Shown here: one piece after another, positions 1 to 5,447 of the stretch | How positions within the stretch are numbered: the first letter of the stretch is position 1 | How the letters are laid out: every line of letters begins with the position of its first letter | Origin: Alphaproteobacteria bacterium | GTDB taxonomy: Bacteria; Pseudomonadota; Alphaproteobacteria; RS24 | Direction of reading: 5' to 3' | Assembly (NCBI GenBank): GCA_022428185.1 | Contig: JAKMCZ010000134.1 | Coordinates: forward strand, 1-5,816 | Length of the DNA stretch: 5,816 nt | Made by a program: the position numbers and the translations under genes | The notes under the pieces: model-generated | The model's input: only the letters and a program-made list of their open reading frames with translations | Databases searched by the model: none | Told to the model about the DNA's origin: nothing

Positions 1-333
1 TTCTTCTACTTGCGCACGGGTGATGAGGCAGGGGCGTAAATCATGCGTTACGAAATCCGCCGCCATGCCGCTTGATACGCCATTCAATACGTAAATCACC
101 GCATCGGGCAGCAGCGCGCGCAAGGTAATGCCTTCATTGAGTTGCGCGACCCAAAAGGTCTTGCAACCGGCATCGGCCAAAGCGGTGGCGATTTCAGCCA
201 TGCCGAGGCCATAGCCATTGGCTTTGACCACAGCACTGGCTTCGGCTTTGCCGGCATTTTTTTGCATGGATTTGTAATTGGCCGCCAATGCCGCCAAATC
301 AATTGTCAACTCGGCTTGGTCGCTCGCCGACAT
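1..333 (-). CDS. alr: Alanine racemase, N-terminal part (cut by window edge)
   Basis: This is the PLP-dependent enzyme that interconverts L- and D-alanine in the cytoplasm and supplies D-alanine for peptidoglycan. Only the first 111 residues are in the window, out of roughly 360-400 usual for the family. The N-terminal barrel signature AVVKANGYGLG lies at residues 34-44. K37 is the expected Schiff-base lysine for PLP and Y41 the conserved tyrosine after it; leucine replaces the histidine found at YGHG in many homologues. The stretch FWVAQLNEG (60-68) and the following ALLPDAVIYVLNG also fit the family. The catalytic tyrosine of the C-terminal domain lies beyond the left edge, so activity cannot be judged. 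The ATG follows the dnaB stop by one base (TGATATG) and has no good Shine-Dalgarno sequence at normal spacing. Translation is therefore probably coupled to dnaB (inference). Confidence 0.95.
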   Translation of the reverse strand, partial: MSASDQAELTIDLAALAANYKSMQKNAGKAEASAVVKANGYGLGMAEIATALADAGCKTFWVAQLNEGITLRALLPDAVIYVLNGVSSGMAADFVTHDLRPCLITRAQVEE

Positions 334-334
334 A

Positions 335-1852
335 TCAGTCAAAACGTTCCGGCAGGCGGTCATCTTCCTGCAAATCGGTGAAGCGGGTAAAGCGGTCTTC
401 AAAAGTCATTTTTGCCGTGCCGGTTGGGCCGTGACGATTTTTGGCAATGATTACTTCCGCCGTGCCGTCGACCGCATCCATTTTTTCTTTCCACGCAAAA
501 AACTCTTCCGTGCCTTCTTGCGGCTTTTCGCGGGCCAGATAATACGGCTCGCGATAAACAAACATGACGATATCGGCATCTTGCTCGATAGAGCCGGATT
601 CTCGCAAGTCTGAGAGCTGTGGACGCTTATCATCGCGCTGTTCAACTTGGCGTGATAACTGCGCCAGCGCCAAAACCGGCACATCAAGCTCTTTTGCCAG
701 CGCTTTCAGCCCCTGAGTGATTTCCGTGACTTCCTGCACCCGGCCATCGCGCCCGCTCGAGGCACGAACAAGCTGCAGATAGTCAACAACAATCAGGCCC
801 AGACCTTGCTGTCGCTTCAAGCGACGCGCCCGCGCCGCCAAAGTCGCTATCGGAATCGCGCCCGTATGGTCGATAAATAAGGGGGCGTCTTGGAGGTCGC
901 GCGCCGCGCTGACCAAGCGGCTATATTCGTCTTCGTGAATATCGCCCTTGCGGATATTGGAGGACGACACGCCCGCTTGTTCAGCCAACATTCTTGTCGC
1001 TAATTGTTCAGCCGCCATTTCGAGTGAGAAAAAGCCGACCACGCCGCCATCTTTCACCTCTACCGAGCCATCGGGCTTGGTTTCAACATTGCCGCTTTGG
1101 CGCGCTTTCATAAAATCATGCGCGATGTTGAAAGCAATATTGGTGGCAAGCGCGGTTTTACCCATCGCCGGACGACCGGCAAGAATGACCAAATCGCTGT
1201 CTTGTAAGCCGCCGGTAATACTATTCAGCCCGTCAAAACCGGTGGAAATACCGGATAGGTTGCCGTCACGCTGATAGGCTTTTTCAGCCATTTCAATCGC
1301 GCCGGTCAGTGAGCTGTCAAAGGTCATAAAGCCTGAATTATGCGTGCCCTTTTCCGCAATATTATAGAGAGCCTGCTCGGCATTATCGATTTGGTCGTCC
1401 GGGTCTTCGTCAATGTCAGCATCAAAGGCGTGCCCAATCATTTCCTGCCCGACAATAATCAATAGCCGTCTGATGGCGAGGTCATAAATTGTCCGTCCAT
1501 ATTGTTTGGCGTTGGCAATGGTGGTCGCGTTGCTTGCCAAGCGCGCCAAATAACCGACCCCGCCTAGCGCGACCAGTCCTTCGTCCATTTCCAAATAGGT
1601 TTTCAATGTCACCGGCGAGGCGAGGTTACCATTGCCGACCAGCTTGCTGATGGCTTCGAAAATTCGCTGATGCACAGGGTCATGGAAATAAGCCGGTTTG
1701 AGAAAATCAGCGACCTGATCAAGCGCGTCATTATTGATGAGTAGCGCACCCAAAAGCCCTTGCTCGGCCTCAATATTATGCGGCACTTGCCGAAAATCGG
1801 CTGATTGCGGCTCGCTGGCAGGGTTGAGAGGTGTGACAGGTGTGTCGGACAT
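335..1852 (-). CDS. dnaB: Replicative DNA helicase DnaB
   Basis: This is the hexameric 5'-3' helicase that unwinds DNA at the replication fork and works with DnaG primase and the helicase loader. The protein has 505 residues. The N-terminal all-helical domain spans about 22-130 (starting VPHNIEAEQGLLGALL), followed by a linker to about 185 and then the RecA-like ATPase domain. Walker A is GRPAMGKT at 226-233, with K232 and T233. The FSLEM motif is at 275-279. Walker B is LIVVDYLQL at 353-361, with D357. The DLRESGSIEQDAD motif is at 415-427. KNRHGPTG at 471-478 contains the expected arginine finger, R473. Compared with E. coli DnaB (471 residues, recalled) there are two extra segments of about 20 residues, near 249-271 and 436-463. 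No intein is present. The ATG at 1852 is the natural start for the N-terminal domain, but the bases before it are pyrimidine-rich with no clear Shine-Dalgarno sequence. A terminator separates the gene from rplI upstream, and alr follows directly. Confidence 0.98.
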   Translation of the reverse strand: MSDTPVTPLNPASEPQSADFRQVPHNIEAEQGLLGALLINNDALDQVADFLKPAYFHDPVHQRIFEAISKLVGNGNLASPVTLKTYLEMDEGLVALGGVGYLARLASNATTIANAKQYGRTIYDLAIRRLLIIVGQEMIGHAFDADIDEDPDDQIDNAEQALYNIAEKGTHNSGFMTFDSSLTGAIEMAEKAYQRDGNLSGISTGFDGLNSITGGLQDSDLVILAGRPAMGKTALATNIAFNIAHDFMKARQSGNVETKPDGSVEVKDGGVVGFFSLEMAAEQLATRMLAEQAGVSSSNIRKGDIHEDEYSRLVSAARDLQDAPLFIDHTGAIPIATLAARARRLKRQQGLGLIVVDYLQLVRASSGRDGRVQEVTEITQGLKALAKELDVPVLALAQLSRQVEQRDDKRPQLSDLRESGSIEQDADIVMFVYREPYYLAREKPQEGTEEFFAWKEKMDAVDGTAEVIIAKNRHGPTGTAKMTFEDRFTRFTDLQEDDRLPERFD

Positions 1853-1890
1853 AAGGAAACACTAGACAAGGGGAAGTGGACTGGCGACAC

Positions 1891-1931
1891 AAAAAAACAG
1901 GCCTCGAAAAAAAACTTTCTCGAGGCCTGTT
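1891..1931 (-). terminator. Rho-independent terminator after rplI
   Basis: On the minus strand AACAGGCCTCGA (1931-1920) and TCGAGGCCTGTT (1907-1896) form a perfect 12-bp stem around a 12-base loop (1919-1908). The stem runs directly into a T-tract (positions 1897-1891 read as seven T). It lies 21 bases after the rplI stop, so it should end the rpsF-rpsR-DUF2232-rplI transcript. On the plus strand the stem is followed by AGTAACGGGG without a T-tract, so it is one-directional. The dnaB start lies only 38 bases beyond the T-tract. Confidence 0.93.
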
Positions 1932-1952
1932 AGTAACGGGGAAAAGTCAGAA

Positions 1953-2678
1953 CTAATCTGTCTTTTCTTCCTCATTGTCGCTTGACTCGTCTTCTGCTTC
2001 CTCAGCTTCGGGTGCAGTTTCTTCCTCAGTAGCTTCTTCCTCAGTAGCTTCTTCGGATACTTCCTCAGCAGCTTCTTCAGAAGCAGCAACCTCGACGGCT
2101 TCTTCGTCACTAGTGTCTTCGTCCAGATTAACCTCAACGCCATCATCGAACACTTCTTCGACAGCGATGGTTTCTTCTTCATCGGCTTGCTCGGCGGTGA
2201 CATCTTCACCGGCCGCTTGCCGCTCGGCTTCTTCCTGCGTGCGTGCCACATTAACGGTCACATTTGATGTCACTTCGGGGTGCAGAATAACGCTGACCTC
2301 ATGCAGTCCGAGAATTTTAATCGGTTGCGCCAGCACAACCTGATTGCGCGCCGTGTCAAAACCGTTCTCTGACAGCAACTCAGCAATATCGCGGGTGGTG
2401 ACTGAGCCATAAAGCTGGCCCGTGTCGCCCGATTGGCGGATAACCACAAAGCTTTCGCCGTTCAGCTTACCGTCAACCGCTTCAGCGTCTTTTTTGCGGT
2501 CAAGATTGCGCGCTTCAAGTGTTGCGCGGTCTTCTTCAAAACGTTCAAGATTAGATTTTGTTGCGCGCAATGCTTTGCCTTGAGGCAACAAAAAATTGCG
2601 GGCATAGCCGTCTTTCACATTCACGACGTCGCCCATTTGTCCTAGCTTTGCAATGCGTTCAAGCAATACAATTTGCAT
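1953..2678 (-). CDS. rplI: 50S ribosomal protein L9 with long acidic tail
   Basis: L9 binds 23S rRNA through its N-terminal domain and extends from the base of the L1 stalk. The protein has 241 residues, against 149 in E. coli. The N-terminal rRNA-binding domain begins MQIVLLERIAKLG and contains the signature GDVVNVKDGYARNFLLP at 16-32. A charged helix and the C-terminal domain follow to about residue 147, including GQLYGSVTTRDIAE at 87-100. From about 161 to the end the chain is a low-complexity tail: 40 of the 81 residues are Asp or Glu and only one is basic. Alphaproteobacterial L9 proteins are often extended, but this tail is long and probably disordered (inference). The start at 2678 is preferred over an in-frame ATG at 2705, because it matches the family N-terminus and has GAGGAG seven bases upstream; the 2705 start lies inside the preceding gene. 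It is the last gene of the ribosomal operon and is followed by a terminator. Confidence 0.97.
   Translation of the reverse strand: MQIVLLERIAKLGQMGDVVNVKDGYARNFLLPQGKALRATKSNLERFEEDRATLEARNLDRKKDAEAVDGKLNGESFVVIRQSGDTGQLYGSVTTRDIAELLSENGFDTARNQVVLAQPIKILGLHEVSVILHPEVTSNVTVNVARTQEEAERQAAGEDVTAEQADEEETIAVEEVFDDGVEVNLDEDTSDEEAVEVAASEEAAEEVSEEATEEEATEEETAPEAEEAEDESSDNEEEKTD
2020..2049. repeat. Two perfect 15-bp tandem units in the rplI tail
   Basis: The unit TCTTCCTCAGTAGCT (plus strand) occurs at 2020-2034 and again at 2035-2049, with a 5-base start of a third copy after it. The core TTCCTCAG also occurs at 1998-2005 and 2061-2068. The unit length is a multiple of three, so copy changes keep the frame and add Glu/Ala/Thr-rich residues to the L9 tail. 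Confidence 0.85.
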
Positions 2679-2682
2679 GGTC

Positions 2683-3618
2683 TTACTCCTCGTCCCCTTC
2701 TGCATTAGATGGCTTGTCAGGGCGTTGGTTCAAACCGCGAAAATCAAAGCGGGTGTCCAACAATCCCATTAGGCTGACGGGGATAATCACCCAGGCCATC
2801 ACGAAAATCAGAAAATAAAGCACGGCTAAAAGAAAGCCGCGTCCATTCCAGTGGCGGGAAATAGCATGAATAATCGCTAAACCCAATAAAAAATATGCGG
2901 CAAAAATATTGGCCGCCAGTGCGGCGCTCAGCACTGAGACCCAGCCCGATGTCAGGCCTGCACTGAGCATAAAAGTTGCCAAAGGCGCAACCAGCCAAAG
3001 CGGTAATTGCAACCGGTCATAATTTTCCTGCGGGCGCAGATTACGGTTGAGGCGCACCAGCAAGGCCTGTGCGATTTGCAAATTACCAAGCAGTAAAAGA
3101 GGCCAACTGGCAAAACCGGTAATCAGCATCACACTGGCAATCCACAGCATGTCGTCATTGCCTGACACGCCATAAACTTGCGCCAGTGCTTCTCTGATTT
3201 CCGGCGTTTGTTGAATGGCATTGGCGAAAGATTGCGGTAATCCTTCCGCACCGCCGGCAAGCATGAATAAAAATGTCGTGCCGAGGCCGGTCATGCCGAG
3301 CGCCAGCAGAATGATTTTTTGCAGCGGGAAAAAACTAAAGCCGTCATCATCGGTCGCGCGCGACATCAACGCTTGGCGCAATAATATGACGGTCGGCACA
3401 AGAAAAGTGATTAAGAAAACCAAAGCCAAAGGCGGGGTTAAAATCAACCCGGTCAGTAGGGCGGTCACCGCTGCGACCAATATGGCTTGCGCGACACCGA
3501 ATGATAGACCGATGAGCGCGATTGGCAGAGGTGCGAACGGCATAAAAATAAGAGCGGCGAACAGCATGAAACTGCCGATCGCCGCAAAAGCTATTCTTAA
3601 TAATTGGGCATTTGCCAT
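2683..3618 (-). CDS. DUF2232-like multi-pass membrane protein
   Basis: This is an integral inner-membrane protein of 311 residues and unknown function. I assign it to the DUF2232 group from its position between rpsR and rplI, where alphaproteobacteria commonly carry such a gene, and from its membrane layout; I have not confirmed this by search. Hydrophobic segments are near 8-28, 30-60 (long, probably two spans), 62-82, 101-121, 157-180, 206-225, 226-253 and 261-286, giving about eight spans. A loop at about 123-156 and the last 25 residues are hydrophilic, and the C-terminus ends in GDEE. No catalytic motif is recognisable. The gene begins 20 bases after the rpsR stop with only a weak G-rich ribosome binding site. 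Its last codons, GAC GAG GAG TAA, supply the Shine-Dalgarno sequence of rplI, which starts four bases later. Expression is therefore tied to the ribosomal genes. Confidence 0.85.
   Translation of the reverse strand: MANAQLLRIAFAAIGSFMLFAALIFMPFAPLPIALIGLSFGVAQAILVAAVTALLTGLILTPPLALVFLITFLVPTVILLRQALMSRATDDDGFSFFPLQKIILLALGMTGLGTTFLFMLAGGAEGLPQSFANAIQQTPEIREALAQVYGVSGNDDMLWIASVMLITGFASWPLLLLGNLQIAQALLVRLNRNLRPQENYDRLQLPLWLVAPLATFMLSAGLTSGWVSVLSAALAANIFAAYFLLGLAIIHAISRHWNGRGFLLAVLYFLIFVMAWVIIPVSLMGLLDTRFDFRGLNQRPDKPSNAEGDEE
2686..2691 (-). promoter_or_regulatory. Ribosome binding site of rplI inside the upstream gene
   Basis: GAGGAG on the minus strand is made of the last two glutamate codons of the DUF2232 gene and lies seven bases before the rplI ATG at 2678. 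It decides the rplI start and suggests that translation of the two genes is coupled. Confidence 0.85.
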
Positions 3619-3638
3619 GCGCCCGACCCCAAAAGGGC

Positions 3639-3875
3639 TTACTGATCTAACGTGTAAGGCATCAGCGCAAGAAAACGCGAACGCTTGATGGCACGAGCCA
3701 ATTCACGTTGCTTCTTGGCCGAAACGGCGGTGATACGGCGCGGCACAATTTTGCCGCGTTCTGAAACATAGCGTTGCAGCAGACGCGTATCTTTATAATC
3801 AATCTTCGGGGCATTGCTTCCCGAAAACGGACAGGATTTGCGGCGGCGGCCGAAAGGACGACGACCCTGGCTCAT
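3639..3875 (-). CDS. rpsR: 30S ribosomal protein S18
   Basis: S18 pairs with S6 and binds the platform of the 30S subunit next to 16S rRNA helices 22-23. The 78-residue length is normal. The family core is clear: KIDYKDTRLLQRYVSERGKI at 24-43, PRRITAVSAKKQR at 45-57 and AIKRSRFLALMPY at 62-74. The basic N-terminus contains a single cysteine (C15), so there is no zinc-ribbon motif. The ATG overlaps the rpsF stop by four bases (ATGA). AAGGA lies six bases upstream, inside the rpsF coding sequence, so the S6 and S18 partners are probably made by coupled translation. Confidence 0.98.
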   Translation of the reverse strand: MSQGRRPFGRRRKSCPFSGSNAPKIDYKDTRLLQRYVSERGKIVPRRITAVSAKKQRELARAIKRSRFLALMPYTLDQ

Positions 3876-4255
3876 GATGCTTCCTTTCGATAATTGTCAT
3901 CATCGCGGCGTGAGCTACGACGCTCATCGCGATTTTTATTACGCATTTGAATGGATTCATCGGTTTCGTGCTCATCAACCCGCAAGGTCATGTGGCGAAT
4001 AATGTCATCATTCAGGCTGATGCGTCGTTCCAGTTCGGAAACCGCCGCATGGTCAGCTTCAATATTGAGCAGCGTGTAATGACCCTTGCGGTTCTTCTTG
4101 ACGCGATAAGCGAGCGATTTCAGCCCCCAATATTCAGTTTTGGTAATTTTGCCGCCATTGTCTTCCAACACGGCTTGCGCCAAATCAACAAGCCCTTCGA
4201 CCTGTTGTGCGGAAATATCTTGGCGGGCAATAAAAATGTGCTCGTAAAGAGCCAT
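3872..4255 (-). CDS. rpsF: 30S ribosomal protein S6
   Basis: S6 forms a heterodimer with S18 on the 30S platform. The protein has 127 residues, close to the 131 of E. coli. The ferredoxin-like fold is recognisable: MALYEHIFIARQDISAQQVEGL at the start, then EYWGLKSLAYRVKKNRKGHY at 41-60, ERRISLNDDIIRHMTLRVDE at 76-95. After about residue 96 there is a strongly charged tail rich in Arg, Asp, Glu and Asn. It ends KEAS, not in the terminal glutamates that RimK extends in E. coli. The start at 4255 fits the family and has AAGGAG at seven-base spacing. This is the first gene of the leftward ribosomal operon. Its leader contains inverted repeats that could fold over the ribosome binding site. Autoregulation of rpsF operons by the S6:S18 pair is known in several bacteria. 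Confidence 0.98.
   Translation of the reverse strand: MALYEHIFIARQDISAQQVEGLVDLAQAVLEDNGGKITKTEYWGLKSLAYRVKKNRKGHYTLLNIEADHAAVSELERRISLNDDIIRHMTLRVDEHETDESIQMRNKNRDERRSSRRDDDNYRKEAS
3882..3886 (-). promoter_or_regulatory. Ribosome binding site of rpsR inside rpsF
   Basis: AAGGA on the minus strand lies in the final codons of rpsF, six bases from the rpsR ATG at 3875. It supports the four-base overlapping start. Confidence 0.8.
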
Positions 4256-4320
4256 AGCCTCTCTCCTTTTAATTTTCGGCGCCGAGCCTCTTGCGAGCTA
4301 TCTTCCAAAGCGGAGAGGCT
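4256..4320 (-). promoter_or_regulatory. rpsF leader with alternative pairings (candidate autoregulatory site)
   Basis: On the minus strand AGCCTCT (4320-4314) can pair perfectly with AGAGGCT at 4291-4285, making a 7-bp stem with a 22-base loop. It can also pair with a second AGAGGCT at 4262-4256, directly next to the ATG and joined to the ribosome binding site AAGGAG (4268-4263). The two pairings exclude each other: the near one leaves the ribosome binding site open and the far one covers it. A CCG trinucleotide (4313-4311) directly follows the 5' arm. CCG is a reported element of S6:S18-binding leaders, but I have not matched the full consensus. A 10-base palindrome, TCGGCGCCGA (4276-4285), touches the first AGAGGCT. 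The repeats are seen; the regulatory role is inferred. Confidence 0.5.
4263..4268 (-). promoter_or_regulatory. Ribosome binding site of rpsF
   Basis: AAGGAG on the minus strand lies seven bases before the ATG at 4255. It is the strongest Shine-Dalgarno sequence of this operon and is part of the purine run that the upstream AGCCTCTCC can pair with. Confidence 0.88.
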
Positions 4321-4367
4321 CACAGACACGCGAGAGCGGAGACAAGGGATACCGGACCATTCCTAAA

Positions 4368-4384
4368 GGTTCGTTTATCGAACC
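4368..4384 (-). repeat. Perfect 6-bp inverted repeat in the rpsF leader
   Basis: On the minus strand GGTTCG-ATAAA-CGAACC forms a hairpin with a 5-base loop. If transcription starts near 4416, it lies in the 5' part of the rpsF leader. No T-tract follows, so it is not a terminator. Flanking GGATA (4391-4387) and TATCC (4350-4346) could close a larger stem around it. Confidence 0.55.
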
Positions 4385-4422
4385 CTCTATCCTTTCAGCC
4401 TCCAGCCGAAACAATCAAGCGG

Positions 4423-4451
4423 GTGATACTATGGACAGCGGGGCTTGGCAA
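4423..4451 (-). promoter_or_regulatory. Candidate promoter of the rpsF operon
   Basis: On the minus strand TTGCCA (4451-4446, five of six matches to TTGACA) is followed after 17 bases by TATCAC (4428-4423, four of six matches to TATAAT). This predicts a start near 4416 and a leader of about 160 bases before rpsF. Its -35 overlaps the -35 of the candidate fabD promoter. The prediction is by eye against a sigma-70 consensus only. Confidence 0.4.
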
Positions 4452-4473
4452 GAGGGTTTATGCCCTCTAAAAG
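4445..4473 (+). promoter_or_regulatory. Candidate promoter of fabD-fabG
   Basis: TTGGCA (4445-4450, five of six matches to TTGACA) is followed after 17 bases by TAAAAG (4468-4473, four of six matches to TATAAT). This predicts a start near 4480 and a leader of about 20 bases that contains the fabD ribosome binding site. The spacer is filled by an inverted repeat, which could be an operator. The -10 match is weak. Confidence 0.4.
4451..4468. repeat. Perfect inverted repeat in the fabD promoter spacer
   Basis: AGAGGG-TTTATG-CCCTCT is an 18-bp dyad with 6-bp arms. Its right part, extended as TGCCCTCT (4461-4468), also pairs perfectly over 8 bp with AGAGGGCA (4486-4493), which covers the fabD ribosome binding site. 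A further CCCTCT lies at 4383-4388. The dyad could be a protein-binding site or part of an RNA fold; the sequence alone does not decide. Confidence 0.6.
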
Positions 4474-4483
4474 AACCGCCATA

Positions 4484-4490
4484 GGAGAGG
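4484..4490 (+). promoter_or_regulatory. Ribosome binding site of fabD
   Basis: GGAGAGG precedes the ATG at 4500, with GAGG at nine bases and GGAG at twelve. The spacing is somewhat long. The site overlaps AGAGGGCA, which can pair with TGCCCTCT upstream. Confidence 0.75.
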
Positions 4491-4499
4491 GCATCAATC

Positions 4500-5435
4500 A
4501 TGACAAAAGCTTTTGTTTTTCCCGGACAGGGAAGCCAAACCGTGGGCATGGGCCAGGCTCTGGCCGAGGCCTATCCGGAAGCGCAGGCGGTTTTTATGGC
4601 CGTCGATGATGCGTTAGAGCAAAAGCTCTCCGATTTAATGTGGAACGGGCCGGAAGATGAACTGACCCTGACCGAAAATGCCCAACCGGCATTGATGGCG
4701 GTATCAATTGCCACCATGCGCGTGCTGGAAGCGCGCGGGCTTGTGCTTGCCGAAGCTGCCTCGCATGTCGCCGGGCACAGTCTGGGCGAATATTCAGCGC
4801 TCACCGCTGCCGGTGCGTTGCGGCTTGAAGATACGGCGCGCTTATTGCGCTTGCGTGGGCAGGCCATGCAGCGCGCTGTGCCGGTCGGGGTTGGTGCAAT
4901 GGCCGCTTTATTGGGGGTGGATTTTGATGCGGTGGCCGCGATTGCCGATGAAGCAACCAATAGCGATGAAATTTGTGCCGCCGCTAATGACAATGCCAAT
5001 GGGCAAGTGGTTATTTCAGGCCACGCCGCCGCTGTGGCGCGGGCGTGTGATTTGGCGAAAGAGCGCGGAGCCAAACGAGCGATGGAATTGCCTGTCAGTG
5101 CGCCGTTTCATTGCGCATTGATGCAACCGGCGGCTGATGAAATGCAAGCTGCGTTGGCTGAAACCGAGATTTCTGAACCTGTAGTGCCCGTCATAGCCAA
5201 TGTCGTTGCTAAGGCAGTAAGCGATGCTGACGCCATTCGCGATTTGTTGACGCAACAAATTACCGGCTCGGTGCGTTGGCGCGAGTCAATGATTTGGGCG
5301 GCTGATAATGGCGTCACTGAATTGGTCGAAATAGGCAGCGGCAAAGTATTGACAGGCATGGCAAAGCGGATTGACAGTCGTTTATCAGCGCAGGCTTTGA
5401 ACAATGCTGACGATATTGACGGGTTTTTGGCTTAA
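4500..5435 (+). CDS. fabD: Malonyl-CoA:ACP transacylase FabD
   Basis: FabD moves malonyl from CoA to acyl carrier protein, giving the extender unit of type II fatty acid synthesis in the cytoplasm. The protein has 311 residues, the usual length. The N-terminus contains FPGQGSQ at 7-13, with Q10 as the oxyanion-hole residue. The nucleophile elbow GHSLGEY lies at 92-98, with S94 catalytic. R119 in LRLRG binds the malonyl carboxylate. The small ferredoxin-like subdomain spans roughly 130-195. The catalytic histidine is H204 in SAPFHC. Q253 in TQQITGSVRW and EIGSGKVLTGM at 277-287 complete the active-site signature. All expected key residues are present. The ATG fits the family start and has a ribosome binding site. 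fabG starts 24 bases after the stop, so the two are very likely one operon. rpsF lies divergently on the left. Confidence 0.98.
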   Translation: MTKAFVFPGQGSQTVGMGQALAEAYPEAQAVFMAVDDALEQKLSDLMWNGPEDELTLTENAQPALMAVSIATMRVLEARGLVLAEAASHVAGHSLGEYSALTAAGALRLEDTARLLRLRGQAMQRAVPVGVGAMAALLGVDFDAVAAIADEATNSDEICAAANDNANGQVVISGHAAAVARACDLAKERGAKRAMELPVSAPFHCALMQPAADEMQAALAETEISEPVVPVIANVVAKAVSDADAIRDLLTQQITGSVRWRESMIWAADNGVTELVEIGSGKVLTGMAKRIDSRLSAQALNNADDIDGFLA

Positions 5436-5447
5436 AATTTCAGCCTA

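Noticed and set aside
1998..2080. Short repeated units as a possible CRISPR or mobile element footprint
   Set aside because: Units are directly adjacent without spacers, in frame, and within a low-complexity coding tail.
1862..2251. Minus-strand Lys/Leu-rich frame of 129 codons overlapping the rplI tail
   Set aside because: It is the out-of-frame reading of GAA/GAG-rich codons and runs through the terminator. No sign of a frameshift in rplI, whose own frame stays open to a stop just before the terminator.
1975..2343. Plus-strand open frame of 122 codons, Ser-rich, antisense to the rplI tail
   Set aside because: It is the mirror of the Glu/Asp-rich tail codons of rplI, has no ribosome binding site and no family resemblance.
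2676..2705. Earlier in-frame start for rplI at 2705
   Set aside because: It would add nine residues not found in L9, lies inside the upstream gene, and the ribosome binding site is placed for 2678.
3215..3688. Plus-strand open frame of 157 codons opposite the DUF2232 gene
   Set aside because: It lies antisense to a membrane protein gene that fits the operon, crosses into rpsR, and has no recognisable domain.
4451..4468. Inverted repeat upstream of fabD as a terminator
   Set aside because: No T-tract follows on either strand, and no gene ends towards it.
4571..5074. Minus-strand open frame of 167 codons opposite fabD
   Set aside because: fabD on the plus strand is certain from its active-site motifs; the antisense product is an Ala/Ser-rich shadow.
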